64,000 bases of DNA from Bacteroidales bacterium (lineage in GTDB: Bacteria > Bacteroidota > Bacteroidia > Bacteroidales > UBA932), in contig JAEEIQ010000018.1 in the NCBI GenBank assembly GCA_016281435.1, positions 1 through 64,000 on the forward strand, given 5' to 3'. The notes under the pieces are model-generated. The model worked only from the letters and a program-made list of their open reading frames with translations, was not told where the DNA came from and ran no database searches. A program made the position numbers and the translations under genes. Below are positions 45,264 through 55,759 of the stretch, one piece after another; position 1 is the first letter of the stretch, and every line of letters starts with the position of its first letter.

Positions 45264-46983
45264 ACTCAAACCAGTCTTCGGTGTTCAACATTATCTGGTC
45301 CACGCTCTTTCCGGGAGGGATCATGGGAAACACGAGGCTCTCCTCTCGGACATGGACATTGAGGATGCGAGGCTTGTCATCCGCGAGCATGCGCCCGATT
45401 GCCGGAGCGAGATCCGCCCTGTCCTCCACGTTTTCGCATTCGATCCCGAAGGCGGACGCAAGCATCTTGAAATCCGGATTCACCAGCTTCGTGCAGGAAT
45501 ACCTCTGCTTGAAGAACAGTTCCTGCCACATGCGGACATTTCCAAGCCAGTTGTTGTTAAGCAGGATTATCTTGACTCCGACGCCTTCCTGCATTATGGT
45601 TCCGAGCTCCTGCCCGGTCATCTGTATGCCGCCGTCCCCGACAAAAAGGCACACCGTCCTGTCCGGGGCGGCGATCTTGGCTCCTATCGCGGCCGGAAGC
45701 CCGAAGCCCATGGTACCGAGCCCGCCGGAGCTGAGGAAGCTGCGGCTGCGCCTGAAGACGGAATAACGGGCGGCGAGCATCTGGTTCTGGCCCACGTCGG
45801 TGACGATAAGAGCTTCTCCCTTAGTCGCTTTCGCTACGGCGGCGACTACTTCCCCGGGATTGATCAGGCCCTCTCCGGGCTCCGTCTCAGGCTCCGTCAC
45901 CTTGTGTTTCTCGACGGCGTTGCAAAGGATGGACTCCATCTGCCACTCGGGGCATTTGCGCTCGCGTATCAGCTCCGTCAGCCGCTTGAGCACCTTCTTC
46001 GCATCTCCTACTATCCCGAGATCCACGGGCACGTTCTTGCCTATTTCAGAAGGGTCTATGTCGATATGGATGATCCTGGCCTGCCGGGCGTAAGTCTGCA
46101 GATTGCCGGTCACACGGTCGTCGAAACGCATCCCGACCGCAATGAGAAGGTCGCACTGCTGGGTCATCACGTTGGGGGCGAGGTTCCCGTGCATGCCGAG
46201 CATCCCCTTGAAATGGGGATTGTCGGACGGGAGGGCGCTGAGGCCGAGGAGCGTGCTCCCCGCAGGGATATCCCCCTTCTCAAGGAAGGCGTCCAGCTCC
46301 CGCTCCGCACCGGACAGGATGATCCCCTGCCCGTAAACGACGTACGGCTTTTCAGCCTGGTTTATCATTTCAGCAGCCTTCAGGATGCTTTCTTCGGATG
46401 GCTCCGGATCGGGGACATAACTGCGGATGAAGTTGCATTTTTTCGGAATGAACTCGGCAAGTCCAGTCTGCGCGTCGCGGGTGAAATCCAGCACGACGGG
46501 CCCCGGCCGGCCGCTTCCGGCGATGAAAAACGCCCTCGAGACAGCCCAGGCGACATCTTCCGCCCTGCGTATCTGATAGCTCCACTTGGTTATGGGGGTC
46601 GTCATTCCTATGAGGTCGGTCTCCTGGAAGGCATCCGAACCGAGCAGCGAAGAATTGACCTGCCCGGCGACCACGACCACAGGTGTGGAATCGATCATCG
46701 CATCCGCGACACCCGTTATCACGTTAGTCGCTCCGGGACCGGAGGTGACCAGCACGAATCCGGGCTCCCCCTTCACACGGGCATAGCCCTGGGCCGCATG
46801 TATGGCTCCCTGCTCATGCCTCACCAGAACATGGTGGAGCCGGTCCAGATAATCATACAGCTTGTCGTAAACGGGCATGATGGCTCCGCCGGGGTAACCG
46901 AACACGGTATCCACCCCCTGTACGAGAAGTTGTTCCAGCAGGATCTCAGCCCCGCTTATGGTCTTTCCTTTCTTTTCCTCCAT
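45253..46983 (-). CDS. ilvB: Acetolactate synthase large subunit
   Basis: This 576-residue thiamine-diphosphate enzyme makes acetolactate or acetohydroxybutyrate. Features are the N-terminal VFGYPGGAIMPVYD, the catalytic-glutamate region VRHEQGAIHAAQGYAR, and the cofactor-binding GDGGIQMTGQEL followed by NNNWLGNVRMWQ. The length is normal. It starts 1 base after ilvD. Confidence 0.96.
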   Translation of the reverse strand: MEEKKGKTISGAEILLEQLLVQGVDTVFGYPGGAIMPVYDKLYDYLDRLHHVLVRHEQGAIHAAQGYARVKGEPGFVLVTSGPGATNVITGVADAMIDSTPVVVVAGQVNSSLLGSDAFQETDLIGMTTPITKWSYQIRRAEDVAWAVSRAFFIAGSGRPGPVVLDFTRDAQTGLAEFIPKKCNFIRSYVPDPEPSEESILKAAEMINQAEKPYVVYGQGIILSGAERELDAFLEKGDIPAGSTLLGLSALPSDNPHFKGMLGMHGNLAPNVMTQQCDLLIAVGMRFDDRVTGNLQTYARQARIIHIDIDPSEIGKNVPVDLGIVGDAKKVLKRLTELIRERKCPEWQMESILCNAVEKHKVTEPETEPGEGLINPGEVVAAVAKATKGEALIVTDVGQNQMLAARYSVFRRSRSFLSSGGLGTMGFGLPAAIGAKIAAPDRTVCLFVGDGGIQMTGQELGTIMQEGVGVKIILLNNNWLGNVRMWQELFFKQRYSCTKLVNPDFKMLASAFGIECENVEDRADLAPAIGRMLADDKPRILNVHVREESLVFPMIPPGKSVDQIMLNTEDWFEYGN

Positions 46984-46984
46984 G

Positions 46985-48814
46985 TCAGTCCTCCACTATT
47001 CTGCGTGCTCCCTTGTCGGCACTGCTGACCATCGACGAATAGGCCCTGAGCGCCGCGGAGACCTTGCGCTCGCGATGCGGCGGCGTGAAGGCCCTGCGCC
47101 CGCGCGCTTCTTCCTCGAGGCGCCTTGCGGCCAGCTCTTCCGCGCTCAGTTCCAAGGAGATGGAACGGGACGGGATGTCGATCTTGATGATGTCACCGTC
47201 GCGGACGAGGGCGATGTTTCCGCCGGCCGCAGCCTCAGGGGACACATGACCTATGCTGAGGCCCGAAGTACCTCCGCTGAAACGGCCGTCAGTGATGAGG
47301 GCGCACTCCTTTCCGAGATGCATCGACTTGATATAGGATGTGGGATACAGCATCTCCTGCATCCCGGGGCCGCCTTTCGGTCCTTCATAATTGATCACGA
47401 CGACGTCTCCGCTCCTGACCTTGCCGCCGAGGATGCCGTCGCAGGCGGCCTCCTGTGAATCGAAGACCTTCGCCGGGCCCTCGAAATGCCAGATGCTCTC
47501 GTCCACGCCGGCAGTCTTAATCACGCAGCCGTCCACGGCAAGATTCCCGAAAAGCACGGCGAGACCGCCGTCTGCGGTATATGCATGCCCGAGGTCGCGT
47601 ATGCACCCGGCGCTGCGGTCTGTATCAAGGCTGTCGAAGCGGCAGTCCTGCGAGCCCAGCTCTATGTTGCGCCTTCGCGCCGGAGCCGCGGTATACAGTT
47701 CAATGGCCTCCGGAGAAGGATTCGCGCAGCAGATGTCGTACCTGGCCGCCGCCTCTGAGAGGGCCATGCCGTCGACACGGCGCACATCCCCGTTCACGAG
47801 ACCGCCCTTCAGCAGTTCACCGAGTATGCCAAGGACTCCGCCGGCCCTTCCCACGTCTTCGATGTGGTAGCGGTTCGTGTTCGGAGCCACCTTGCAGATG
47901 CAGGGCACCTTGCGGGAAAGGGCGTCTATATCCTTCATGGTGAAGTCGGTACCGGCTTCGCCGGCGACCGCGAGAAGATGCAGGACGGTGTTCGTCGAGC
48001 CTCCCATCGCTATGTCGAGTGTCATCGCGTTCAGGAATGCGTCCTTCGTGGCTATGTTCCTCGGGAGGACGGACTCGTCGTCCTCCACGTAGAACTTTCT
48101 CGCGTTTTCAACTATCTGCCTCGCGGCCCTGAGCATAAGTTCCCTGCGCATGGCGTGCGTGGCCAGGATGGTCCCGTTGCCGGGCAAGGACAGGCCTATG
48201 GCCTCTGTCAGGCAGTTCATGGAATTGGCCGTGAACATGCCGGAGCAGCTGCCGCAAGTCGGACAGGCGCTCCTTTCAATCGCTTCCACCTCCGCATCGG
48301 AAACCGACGGATCCGCGGAACGTACCATGGCGTCGATGAGGTCGAGACGCTCCTTGCCGAGGAGGCCGGCTTCCATCGGGCCGCCTGAAACGAAAACGGT
48401 CGGGATATTGAGGCGCATCGCCGCTATCAGCATGCCCGGAGTCACCTTGTCGCAATTGCTTATGCACACCAGGGCGTCCGCCTTGTGGGCGTTGACCATA
48501 TACTCGACGCTGTCGGCGATCACTTCCCGGGAAGGCAGCGAATAAAGCATGCCGTCGTGGCCCATCGCGATGCCGTCGTCGACCGCGATCGTGTCGAACT
48601 CGGCCGCAAAGCAGCCCAGACGCTCTATCTCTTCCTTGACTATGCGTCCCGCGTCGTGCAGGTGCACATGTCCGGGGACGAACTGGGTGAATGAATTGGC
48701 AATCGCTATGACAGGCTTCCCGAACTGGGACTCCTTCATTCCGTCGGCACGCCAGAGGGACCTGGCGCCGGCCATCCTACGACCTTCAAAGGTCACACTA
48801 CTACGCAACTTCAT
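46985..48814 (-). CDS. ilvD: Dihydroxy-acid dehydratase
   Basis: This 609-residue Fe-S enzyme performs the penultimate step of valine and isoleucine synthesis. Motifs are [35 protein letters not shown] near residue 190 and [14 protein letters not shown] near the end. It is the first gene of the branched-chain amino acid and methionine operon. The 106-base gap to the divergent thrA gene should hold its promoter, but I see no clear -7 match on the minus strand and no attenuator. Confidence 0.96.
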   Translation of the reverse strand: MKLRSSVTFEGRRMAGARSLWRADGMKESQFGKPVIAIANSFTQFVPGHVHLHDAGRIVKEEIERLGCFAAEFDTIAVDDGIAMGHDGMLYSLPSREVIADSVEYMVNAHKADALVCISNCDKVTPGMLIAAMRLNIPTVFVSGGPMEAGLLGKERLDLIDAMVRSADPSVSDAEVEAIERSACPTCGSCSGMFTANSMNCLTEAIGLSLPGNGTILATHAMRRELMLRAARQIVENARKFYVEDDESVLPRNIATKDAFLNAMTLDIAMGGSTNTVLHLLAVAGEAGTDFTMKDIDALSRKVPCICKVAPNTNRYHIEDVGRAGGVLGILGELLKGGLVNGDVRRVDGMALSEAAARYDICCANPSPEAIELYTAAPARRRNIELGSQDCRFDSLDTDRSAGCIRDLGHAYTADGGLAVLFGNLAVDGCVIKTAGVDESIWHFEGPAKVFDSQEAACDGILGGKVRSGDVVVINYEGPKGGPGMQEMLYPTSYIKSMHLGKECALITDGRFSGGTSGLSIGHVSPEAAAGGNIALVRDGDIIKIDIPSRSISLELSAEELAARRLEEEARGRRAFTPPHRERKVSAALRAYSSMVSSADKGARRIVED

Positions 48815-48874
48815 AAACTAACTAAATCAAGAAACAATAATCGTGAAAATAATCGGAAAAAACAATATTTTCCC

Positions 48875-48882
48875 TATATTTG
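48875..48882 (+). promoter_or_regulatory. -7 element of thrA
   Basis: TATATTTG matches the Bacteroidetes -7 consensus, 38 bases before the thrA ATG. It is in the divergent ilvD-thrA gap. Confidence 0.55.
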
Positions 48883-48920
48883 ACCGCACAAAACGTTGGT
48901 TGGAACCATAATTTCAGTCT

Positions 48921-51356
48921 ATGAAGGTCATAAAGTTCGGAGGAACCTCCGTAGGATCCGCAGGTCCGCTGCGCAATGTAAAGGAAATAGCGGAGTCCCG
49001 TGACGGGAGTCTGGTGGTAGTCGTATCCGCCCTCGGCGGAGTAACCGACACCCTGCTCGAATGCGCCAGGAAGGCGGAAAAGGGAGACGAAAGCTATAAA
49101 TCTGTATTCGAAGGAATAAAAGAACGTCATCTCAATTTAATTTCAAGTATACTTGGAGGCAGCTGCGACGGGCCGGTCTCCGAAATTCCGGGGATGATGA
49201 AAGAACTGGAGACCCTTTTGGACGGCGTCTCCACTCTCGGCGTCCTGCCACCGAAGACGGCTGCGCAGATCGTAAGTTTCGGGGAGCGCATGTCCTCCCG
49301 TATAGTTGCTGCGATGCTGGACGGGGCTGTCCTCTTCGACCCCCTCACCTTCATCAAGACAAGGGTTGTCGAAGGTCGTACGATGCTCGACGGAGAAAAG
49401 ACCGAATCTCTCGTAAAAAAAGCATTCGAGGGATTCGACAAAAGCCATGGTATCGCCGTCGTACCGGGATTTATCTCAACCGATACTTTAAGCGGGGAAA
49501 TAACCAACCTGGGTCGCGGCGGATCCGACTACACTGCGAGCATAATAGCTGCCGCCCTCGACGCCGAAAGCCTTGAGATATGGACTGACGTCGACGGTTT
49601 CATGACCGCGGACCCGAGGATAATCAAGACCTCTTACGTCATAGACGAACTCAGTTTCGCCGAGGCGATGGAACTTTGCAACTTCGGCGCGAAAGTGATT
49701 TACCCGCCGGCATTATACCCTGTCTATCCGAAAGATATCCCGGTTCATATAAAGAATACCTTCAATCCTTCCGCAAAGGGTTCAGTGATACGCCGGGAGT
49801 CTTCTCCCCTGACCCGCGCCGTGACCGGCATATCCTCCATCGACAACGCATGCCTGATAACCGTATCCGGCGCCTCGATGGCCGGAATCATAGGCGTGGA
49901 CAGCCGTATATTCAATGTACTCGCGCACCACGGCATCAGCGTGTTCCTGGTCTGCCAGTCCTCATCCGAGACCAACATCTCGCTCGGAGTGATGGAAGAC
50001 TGCGCCGACCTGGCCTGCGAACTGCTGGAAAAGGAATTCGAACATGAGATTTCCGAAGGTTCGATGTCCCCTGTCCAGATCCATCACGGGCTCGCCACGG
50101 TCGCAATCGTGGGCGAAAAGATGAAAAGGAACGCCGGTATCGCAGGAAAGCTATTCAGCGTACTCGGCCGCAACGGCATAAGCATCATCGCCTGCGCCCA
50201 GGGAACCGAAGAAAGGAACATCTCCTTCGTAATCGAGAAAAAGCACCTCAGGAAGGCCCTGAACGTCATACACGACAGTTTCTTCCTCTCCGTATACCAG
50301 GAACTTAATCTCTTTATCTGCGGCATAGGAACAGTCGGAGGCCAGCTCCTCGGGCAGATTTCCGCCCAGAGGGAGAAGTTGATGAAGGAAAGGAACCTGA
50401 AGCTCAACGTGGTCGGAATAGCCCGCAGCAACAGGGGCGTCTTCGACCGCGACGGGATAGACCTTTCGGGCTGGAGGGAAGCCCTTGCCGGTGGACGCGA
50501 ACTCAATCCGGCCACCCTCCGCGACGAAGTGATAGGGATGAATATCTTCAACTCGGTCTTCGTGGACTGCACGGCCAGTTCCGAAGTGGCATCCCTTTAC
50601 AAGGATTTCTTCGAACACGGTATTTCCGTCGTGGCGGCCAACAAGATAGCAGCGTCCTCTGAATACGGGAATTACGCCGCCCTGAAGGCCCTGGCACGCA
50701 AACGCGGGGTGAAATACCTTTTCGAGACCAACGTGGGAGCGGGACTTCCGATCATCAACACGATAAACGCCCTTCGCAACAGCGGAGACAAGATCCAGAA
50801 GATAGAAGCCGTAGTCAGCGGCACGCTCAATTTCATCTTCAACACCCTCTCGGAAGACATCCCCTTCAGCCAGACGGTCAGGATGGCCAAGGAACAGGGC
50901 TTCTCGGAACCGGATCCAAGGATCGACCTCTCCGGCAAGGACGTCATCCGCAAGCTCGTTATCCTCGCCCGCGAGGCCGGGTTCGTCGTGAACCAGGAAG
51001 ACGTGGACGCCCGGCTGTTCATTCCGAAAGAATTCTTCGACTGCCCGATCGAGGAGTTCTGGGAAAAACTCCCGGGGCTAGACGCCGCTTTCGAGAAGGA
51101 ACGCAGGCGCCTTGCCGCCGAGCACAAACGCTGGCGCTTCGTCGCAAGGATCGAGGACGGCAAGTACTCGGTCGGGCTCGACGAGTTCGTCGAAGGCCAC
51201 TCCTTCTACGTGCTCGAAGGGTCGAACAACATCGTGCTCCTGACGACCGAACGCTACCACGAACACCCGATGCTGATCCAGGGTTACGGAGCAGGCGCAT
51301 CGGTCACTGCAGCAGGCGTTTTCGCTGACATAATCAGCATCGCAAATATCGCGTAA
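48921..51356 (+). CDS. thrA: Bifunctional aspartate kinase / homoserine dehydrogenase
   Basis: This 811-residue enzyme carries two steps from aspartate to homoserine. Residues 1-280 are the kinase (IKFGGTSVGSAGP and GRGGSDYTAS), ~310-460 are two ACT domains for feedback control, and ~465-810 are homoserine dehydrogenase, starting ICGIGTVGGQLLGQI and containing GAGLPIINTINALRNSGD region around residue 605. Homoserine feeds the nearby metX/metY genes. Threonine genes thrB and thrC are not in the window. Confidence 0.96.
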   Translation: MKVIKFGGTSVGSAGPLRNVKEIAESRDGSLVVVVSALGGVTDTLLECARKAEKGDESYKSVFEGIKERHLNLISSILGGSCDGPVSEIPGMMKELETLLDGVSTLGVLPPKTAAQIVSFGERMSSRIVAAMLDGAVLFDPLTFIKTRVVEGRTMLDGEKTESLVKKAFEGFDKSHGIAVVPGFISTDTLSGEITNLGRGGSDYTASIIAAALDAESLEIWTDVDGFMTADPRIIKTSYVIDELSFAEAMELCNFGAKVIYPPALYPVYPKDIPVHIKNTFNPSAKGSVIRRESSPLTRAVTGISSIDNACLITVSGASMAGIIGVDSRIFNVLAHHGISVFLVCQSSSETNISLGVMEDCADLACELLEKEFEHEISEGSMSPVQIHHGLATVAIVGEKMKRNAGIAGKLFSVLGRNGISIIACAQGTEERNISFVIEKKHLRKALNVIHDSFFLSVYQELNLFICGIGTVGGQLLGQISAQREKLMKERNLKLNVVGIARSNRGVFDRDGIDLSGWREALAGGRELNPATLRDEVIGMNIFNSVFVDCTASSEVASLYKDFFEHGISVVAANKIAASSEYGNYAALKALARKRGVKYLFETNVGAGLPIINTINALRNSGDKIQKIEAVVSGTLNFIFNTLSEDIPFSQTVRMAKEQGFSEPDPRIDLSGKDVIRKLVILAREAGFVVNQEDVDARLFIPKEFFDCPIEEFWEKLPGLDAAFEKERRRLAAEHKRWRFVARIEDGKYSVGLDEFVEGHSFYVLEGSNNIVLLTTERYHEHPMLIQGYGAGASVTAAGVFADIISIANIA

Positions 51357-51361
51357 CGATA

Positions 51362-51396
51362 TTAACATATTTGTTACCCGTCTTAACATCTTTGTT
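51362..51396. repeat. 21-base-spaced direct repeat between thrA and purE
   Basis: TTAACATATTTGTT (51362-51375) and TTAACATCTTTGTT (51383-51396) differ at one position and are exactly 21 bases apart, i.e. two helical turns. They may be an operator or paired promoter elements. Confidence 0.6.
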
Positions 51397-51397
51397 T

Positions 51398-51513
51398 CGC
51401 ACACTTATAATCAGTGCGTTAATCTAACACGGAGTCTTCAAGACGATTATTTATAAACAATAGGCCCCAACTTATCAACAAGCCCCTTTTCCGGCTTTGA
51501 AACTGCCGGAAAA
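51398..51513. other. Two hairpins in the thrA-purE gap
   Basis: CGCAC/GTGCG can pair at 51398-51418, and TTTTCCGGC/GCCGGAAAA at 51487-51513. Neither is followed by a good T-run, so I do not call them terminators. They may lie in the purE leader. Confidence 0.35.
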
Positions 51514-51554
51514 AGTCTTAAATTCGCACTCCGTTAGTTGTATTTTCAGGGGCT

Positions 51555-52022
51555 ATGAAAGTCAGTATAATCATGGGGTCCAAGAGCGACTGGGGCGTAA
51601 TGTCCGCCGCTTGCGAGACGCTCGATTCGTTCGGGGTTCCGTACGAAAAGAAAGTGATAAGTGCACACCGCACTCCGGAGTTCTTCCTCGATTACATGAA
51701 AGGCGCGCGCGGACGCGGCGTCGATGTCGTGATCGCGGGTGCGGGCGGAGCGGCCCACCTCCCGGGGATGTGCGCGGCGATGACTTCCCTCCCCGTCATC
51801 GGGGTTCCGATCAAGAGCGCCGCGCTGAACGGACTCGACTCCCTCCTCTCAATTGTCCAGATGCCATCGGGCGTGCCGGTTGCGACGATGGCGATAGACG
51901 GAGCGAAGAACGCAGCCCTCTACGCCGTCTCGATACTCGCCCTGGGCGATGAGGATCTGGCCGCCCGGCTGACCGAGTTCCGGAAAAAACAAGCTGAAAA
52001 AGTCCTCCAAACAGAGCTTTAG
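51555..52022 (+). CDS. purE: N5-carboxyaminoimidazole ribonucleotide mutase
   Basis: This 155-residue class I PurE rearranges N5-CAIR to CAIR. Motifs are [28 protein letters not shown] and [16 protein letters not shown]. Class I PurE normally needs PurK, which is not in the window. It opens the purine operon and is 2 bases from purL. Confidence 0.95.
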   Translation: MKVSIIMGSKSDWGVMSAACETLDSFGVPYEKKVISAHRTPEFFLDYMKGARGRGVDVVIAGAGGAAHLPGMCAAMTSLPVIGVPIKSAALNGLDSLLSIVQMPSGVPVATMAIDGAKNAALYAVSILALGDEDLAARLTEFRKKQAEKVLQTEL

Positions 52023-52024
52023 CA

Positions 52025-55000
52025 ATGAAATACCACCGCATTTTCGTAGAGAAGTCTTCGGAGTTTCAGGTAGAGGCACGCAGCCTCAGGAATGAATTCA
52101 ACGAAAACCTTTCTCTGAACCTCCGTTCCCTGCGGCTTCTCAACGTCTATGACCTTTTCGGGTTCACGGACGAGTTGCTTGAACGCTGCCGCTACCGGGT
52201 GTTCGGGGAGACCGTCACCGACACTGTCATGGACGAATGTCCCCTGGAAGGCCGCAAGTACCTGGCAGTGGAGTACATCCCGGGCCAGTTCGACCAGAGA
52301 GCGTCTTCCGCCGTGGACTGCGTCCGCCTGATAGATCCGGACGCGGAAGTCTCCATACGTTCTTCGCGCCTCATGATCTTCGACGACGACCTGTCCGAAG
52401 AGGATCTCGACATAATCCGCAAATACTACATAAACGCGGTGGAATGCCGTGAAAAGGATCTGGGGCGTCTCTGCCCCGATGAGACCGCCGAAGTCCGCCC
52501 CATCGCCCGCCTGGACGGGTTCACGTCCTGGTCCACGGAGCGCCTGGAGGAATTCCGCCGCGACTGGGGCCTTGCGATGAGCCCGGCCGACCTCCGGGAG
52601 ATAGTGCGCTACTACAAAGAAGAAAAGCGCGACCCGACGGAAACGGAAATCCGCATCCTGGACACCTACTGGAGCGACCACTGCCGCCATACGACCTTCA
52701 CGTCCGAACTTACCTCCATCAAGATAGACGACTCCTTCATCCGCAGCGAGATCGAATCCGAGCTCGGGGAATTCCACGCAATGCGCAAGGCCCTCGGCCG
52801 CGAAGGCAAGAGCCTCTGCCTCATGGAACTGGCCACGATAGGTGCCCGTTATCTCCGAAAGCAGGGACTCCTCGAGGACCTCGAACAGAGCGAGGAGAAC
52901 AACGCCTGCAGCATCTTTGTCGACGTGGATGTTGACGGAAAGAAGGAAAAGTGGATACTACAGTTCAAGAACGAGACCCACAACCACCCGACTGAAATCG
53001 AGCCCTTCGGCGGCGCGGCCACCTGCCTCGGCGGGGCCATCCGAGATCCCCTTTCCGGAAGGGCCTACGTCTATCAGGCCATGCGCGTGACGGGCGCCGG
53101 AGACATCTGCGCCCCCGTTTCGGCGACCCTGCCCGGCAAGTTGCCGCAGAGCGTAATCACCCGCAAGGCGGCCGCCGGATACTCGTCCTACGGCAACCAG
53201 ATAGGCCTTGCTACAACCCAGGTCAGCGAAATTTACCACGACGGCTACACGGCCAAGCGCCTCGAAGTCGGGGCCGTGGTCGGAGCCGTGAAGGCGTCCT
53301 CGGTGCGCCGCGAAAGCCCCGCACCCGGAGATGCCATCCTGCTTCTCGGAGGCCGCACGGGGCGCGACGGCATAGGCGGAGCCACCGGGTCCTCGAAGAG
53401 CCACACCGGCAATTCCCTGGAAACCTGCGGCAGCGAGGTCCAGAAGGGCAACGCTCCCGAAGAAAGGAAGCTCCAGCGCATGTTCCGCCGTCCCGAGGTC
53501 ACGCGTCTCATAAAGAAATCCAACGACTTCGGCGCGGGCGGCGTCAGCGTGGCCATCGGTGAACTCGCCCCCGGCCTCGACATATGGCTGGACCGCGTGC
53601 CCGTCAAGTATTCCGGCCTCAACGCCACGGAAATAGCGATCAGCGAGTCCCAGGAAAGGATGGCAGTCGTAGTCGAAGCGAAGAACCTCGAAGCCTTCAA
53701 GGCCTTCGCCGCGGCCGACAACGTGGAAATCACGCATGTCGCCGACGTGACGGACAGCGGGCGCATGCGCATGTACTACGGCAGCGAGAAAGTCGCCGAC
53801 CTGTCCCGTGAATTCATCGACAGCGCCGGCGCGAAGCATTACGCCCAGGCTGAAATAGGGCCCGTGGAAGAAAAGGACCCCTTCCGCCGCATAATCGAAG
53901 GCGGGAGCACGGCGGAGAAGATGCTGAGCCTGATGAAGGACAGCAACGTCGCCTCCCAGAAGGGCCTTGCGGAGATGTTCGACGCCACTATCGGCCGCTC
54001 CACTGTCCTGATGCCCTTCGGAGGCAGGCGCCAGGCCACTCCCGCGCAGGTTTCCGTGCAGAAGCTTCCTACAGACGGATACACGGATACGGCCAGCATG
54101 ATGGCCTACGGCTACAATCCCTTCCTCAGCAGCTGGAGCCCGTACCACGGCGCCGCCTATGCCGTGGTCGACGCCTGCTCGAAGGTTGCCGCCGCGGGCG
54201 GAGACTGGTCCCGCATGCGCTTCTCGTACCAGGAGTACTTCGAAAGGATGACCTCCGATCCCCACACCTGGGGCAAGCCTCTCGCCGCCCTGCTCGGTGC
54301 GCTCAAGATGCAGAGGACACTCGGCCTGCCGTCCATAGGCGGCAAGGACTCCATGAGCGGATCCTTCGAGGACCTGAAGGTCCCTCCCACCCTGATCGCA
54401 TTCGGCATCACCACCGTGGATGCATCCAAGGTGATTTCGCCCGAATTCAAGAAGGCCGGAGACAGGCTGTATATCCTCCGGCACACACCCCGGGCGGACT
54501 TCATGCCCGACACCGACGCCCTTAAGGAAAACTGGTCCCGCGTGCACCGGATGATCGGCGACGGCAAGATAGCCGCGGCCTGGTCCGTAGGATTCGGCGG
54601 AATCGCCGAGGCCGTCGCGAAGATGGCCTTCGGCAACGCGCTCGGAGCAAGGATCGACCTGGCCCCCGACGGCATTTTCGACTGGAACTACGGCTCGATA
54701 ATAGTGGAATCCGGGACCGGCCTCAGCTCCGAAGGATTTGAAGCCATAGGTGAGGTGACTGGAGAAAACTTCCTGGAAATAAGCGGAGAAAAAATATCTC
54801 TCAAGGAGCTTGAAAAGGCCAACGTCTCGCGCTACTCGAAAGTCTTCCCTCAGGTCTGCAAGCCCCAGTCCGACATGCTCTTCGGCAAGACGGAGTCTTC
54901 CTCCGGCAAGAAGGCCGCCGAATACGAAGGCCCGGCCGTGGAGCACCCCCTGGTGTACATCCCCGTCTTCCCCGGAACGAACTGCGACTACGACACCGCC

Positions 55001-55750
55001 AAGGCCTTCCGCGTCGCGGGGGCCGAGGTACACGCCGGTGTTTTCCGCAACCTCAGCGGAAACGACGTGCAGGATTCCATACGGCGCATGCGCGACGAGA
55101 TCGATGCCTGCCACATCCTGGCACTTGCCGGCGGCTTCTCCTCCGGCGACGAGCCCGACGGAAGCGGCAAGTTCATCGCCAGCGTGCTGTGCAACGCCGA
55201 AATCTCGGCGGCAATAGACCGCCTGATTTCCCGCGGCGGCCTCGTGCTCGGCATCTGCAACGGCTTCCAAGCCCTTGTAAAGAGCGGACTTCTCCCTTAC
55301 GGCAAGGCCGGTTCCGTGGTCCGGGAATCCCCCACCCTTTTCCGCAATGACATCAACCGCCACGTCTCCCAGATGGTCACGACGCGCGTCTGCACGACGG
55401 CATCTCCATGGCTCAGCGGCTTTGCGGAGGGCGATCTCCACACCATAGCCGTCAGCCACGGCGAGGGCAAGTTCACCGTGGACGGGGAGATGGCCCGCAC
55501 TCTCCTCGAGAACGGCCAGGTCGCATTCCTGTACGCCGATCCGCAGAGCGGGGAGCCAACAATGGAATCTCCGGCCAATCCCAACGGTTCGCGCTGCGCC
55601 ATCGAAGGGATAGTCAGCCCCGACGGACGCATACTCGGCAAGATGGGCCACTCGGAGCGCTACGAGCAAAATGTCTTCAAGAACATCTCCGGCAACAAGC
55701 GTCAGGGCATTTTCGAAAATGCGGTCAATTATTTCAGAAAGGTTAGATAG
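52025..55750 (+). CDS. purL: Phosphoribosylformylglycinamidine synthase (large single-chain)
   Basis: This 1241-residue enzyme makes FGAM from FGAR, glutamine and ATP. It has the N-terminal PurS-like region, two AIR-synthase-like halves (TYWSDHCRHTTF, ETHNHPTEIEPFGGAATC region near residue 315), and a C-terminal glutaminase with PVFPGTNCDYDTA, the nucleophile in GICNGFQAL and the late GHSERYEQN. The glutaminase is intact, in contrast to PurF in the same operon. It follows purE by 2 bases. Confidence 0.97.
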   Translation: MKYHRIFVEKSSEFQVEARSLRNEFNENLSLNLRSLRLLNVYDLFGFTDELLERCRYRVFGETVTDTVMDECPLEGRKYLAVEYIPGQFDQRASSAVDCVRLIDPDAEVSIRSSRLMIFDDDLSEEDLDIIRKYYINAVECREKDLGRLCPDETAEVRPIARLDGFTSWSTERLEEFRRDWGLAMSPADLREIVRYYKEEKRDPTETEIRILDTYWSDHCRHTTFTSELTSIKIDDSFIRSEIESELGEFHAMRKALGREGKSLCLMELATIGARYLRKQGLLEDLEQSEENNACSIFVDVDVDGKKEKWILQFKNETHNHPTEIEPFGGAATCLGGAIRDPLSGRAYVYQAMRVTGAGDICAPVSATLPGKLPQSVITRKAAAGYSSYGNQIGLATTQVSEIYHDGYTAKRLEVGAVVGAVKASSVRRESPAPGDAILLLGGRTGRDGIGGATGSSKSHTGNSLETCGSEVQKGNAPEERKLQRMFRRPEVTRLIKKSNDFGAGGVSVAIGELAPGLDIWLDRVPVKYSGLNATEIAISESQERMAVVVEAKNLEAFKAFAAADNVEITHVADVTDSGRMRMYYGSEKVADLSREFIDSAGAKHYAQAEIGPVEEKDPFRRIIEGGSTAEKMLSLMKDSNVASQKGLAEMFDATIGRSTVLMPFGGRRQATPAQVSVQKLPTDGYTDTASMMAYGYNPFLSSWSPYHGAAYAVVDACSKVAAAGGDWSRMRFSYQEYFERMTSDPHTWGKPLAALLGALKMQRTLGLPSIGGKDSMSGSFEDLKVPPTLIAFGITTVDASKVISPEFKKAGDRLYILRHTPRADFMPDTDALKENWSRVHRMIGDGKIAAAWSVGFGGIAEAVAKMAFGNALGARIDLAPDGIFDWNYGSIIVESGTGLSSEGFEAIGEVTGENFLEISGEKISLKELEKANVSRYSKVFPQVCKPQSDMLFGKTESSSGKKAAEYEGPAVEHPLVYIPVFPGTNCDYDTAKAFRVAGAEVHAGVFRNLSGNDVQDSIRRMRDEIDACHILALAGGFSSGDEPDGSGKFIASVLCNAEISAAIDRLISRGGLVLGICNGFQALVKSGLLPYGKAGSVVRESPTLFRNDINRHVSQMVTTRVCTTASPWLSGFAEGDLHTIAVSHGEGKFTVDGEMARTLLENGQVAFLYADPQSGEPTMESPANPNGSRCAIEGIVSPDGRILGKMGHSERYEQNVFKNISGNKRQGIFENAVNYFRKVR

Positions 55751-55759
55751 TAGTGTAAT

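Noticed and set aside
45352..47028. A 558-codon plus-strand frame opposite ilvB
   Set aside because: It is antisense to a well-supported acetolactate synthase gene and looks random in composition.
52958..55669. A 903-codon open frame on the minus strand opposite purL
   Set aside because: It is the antisense shadow of purL, has no recognisable domains and reflects GC-rich codon use. purL matches its family across its whole length.
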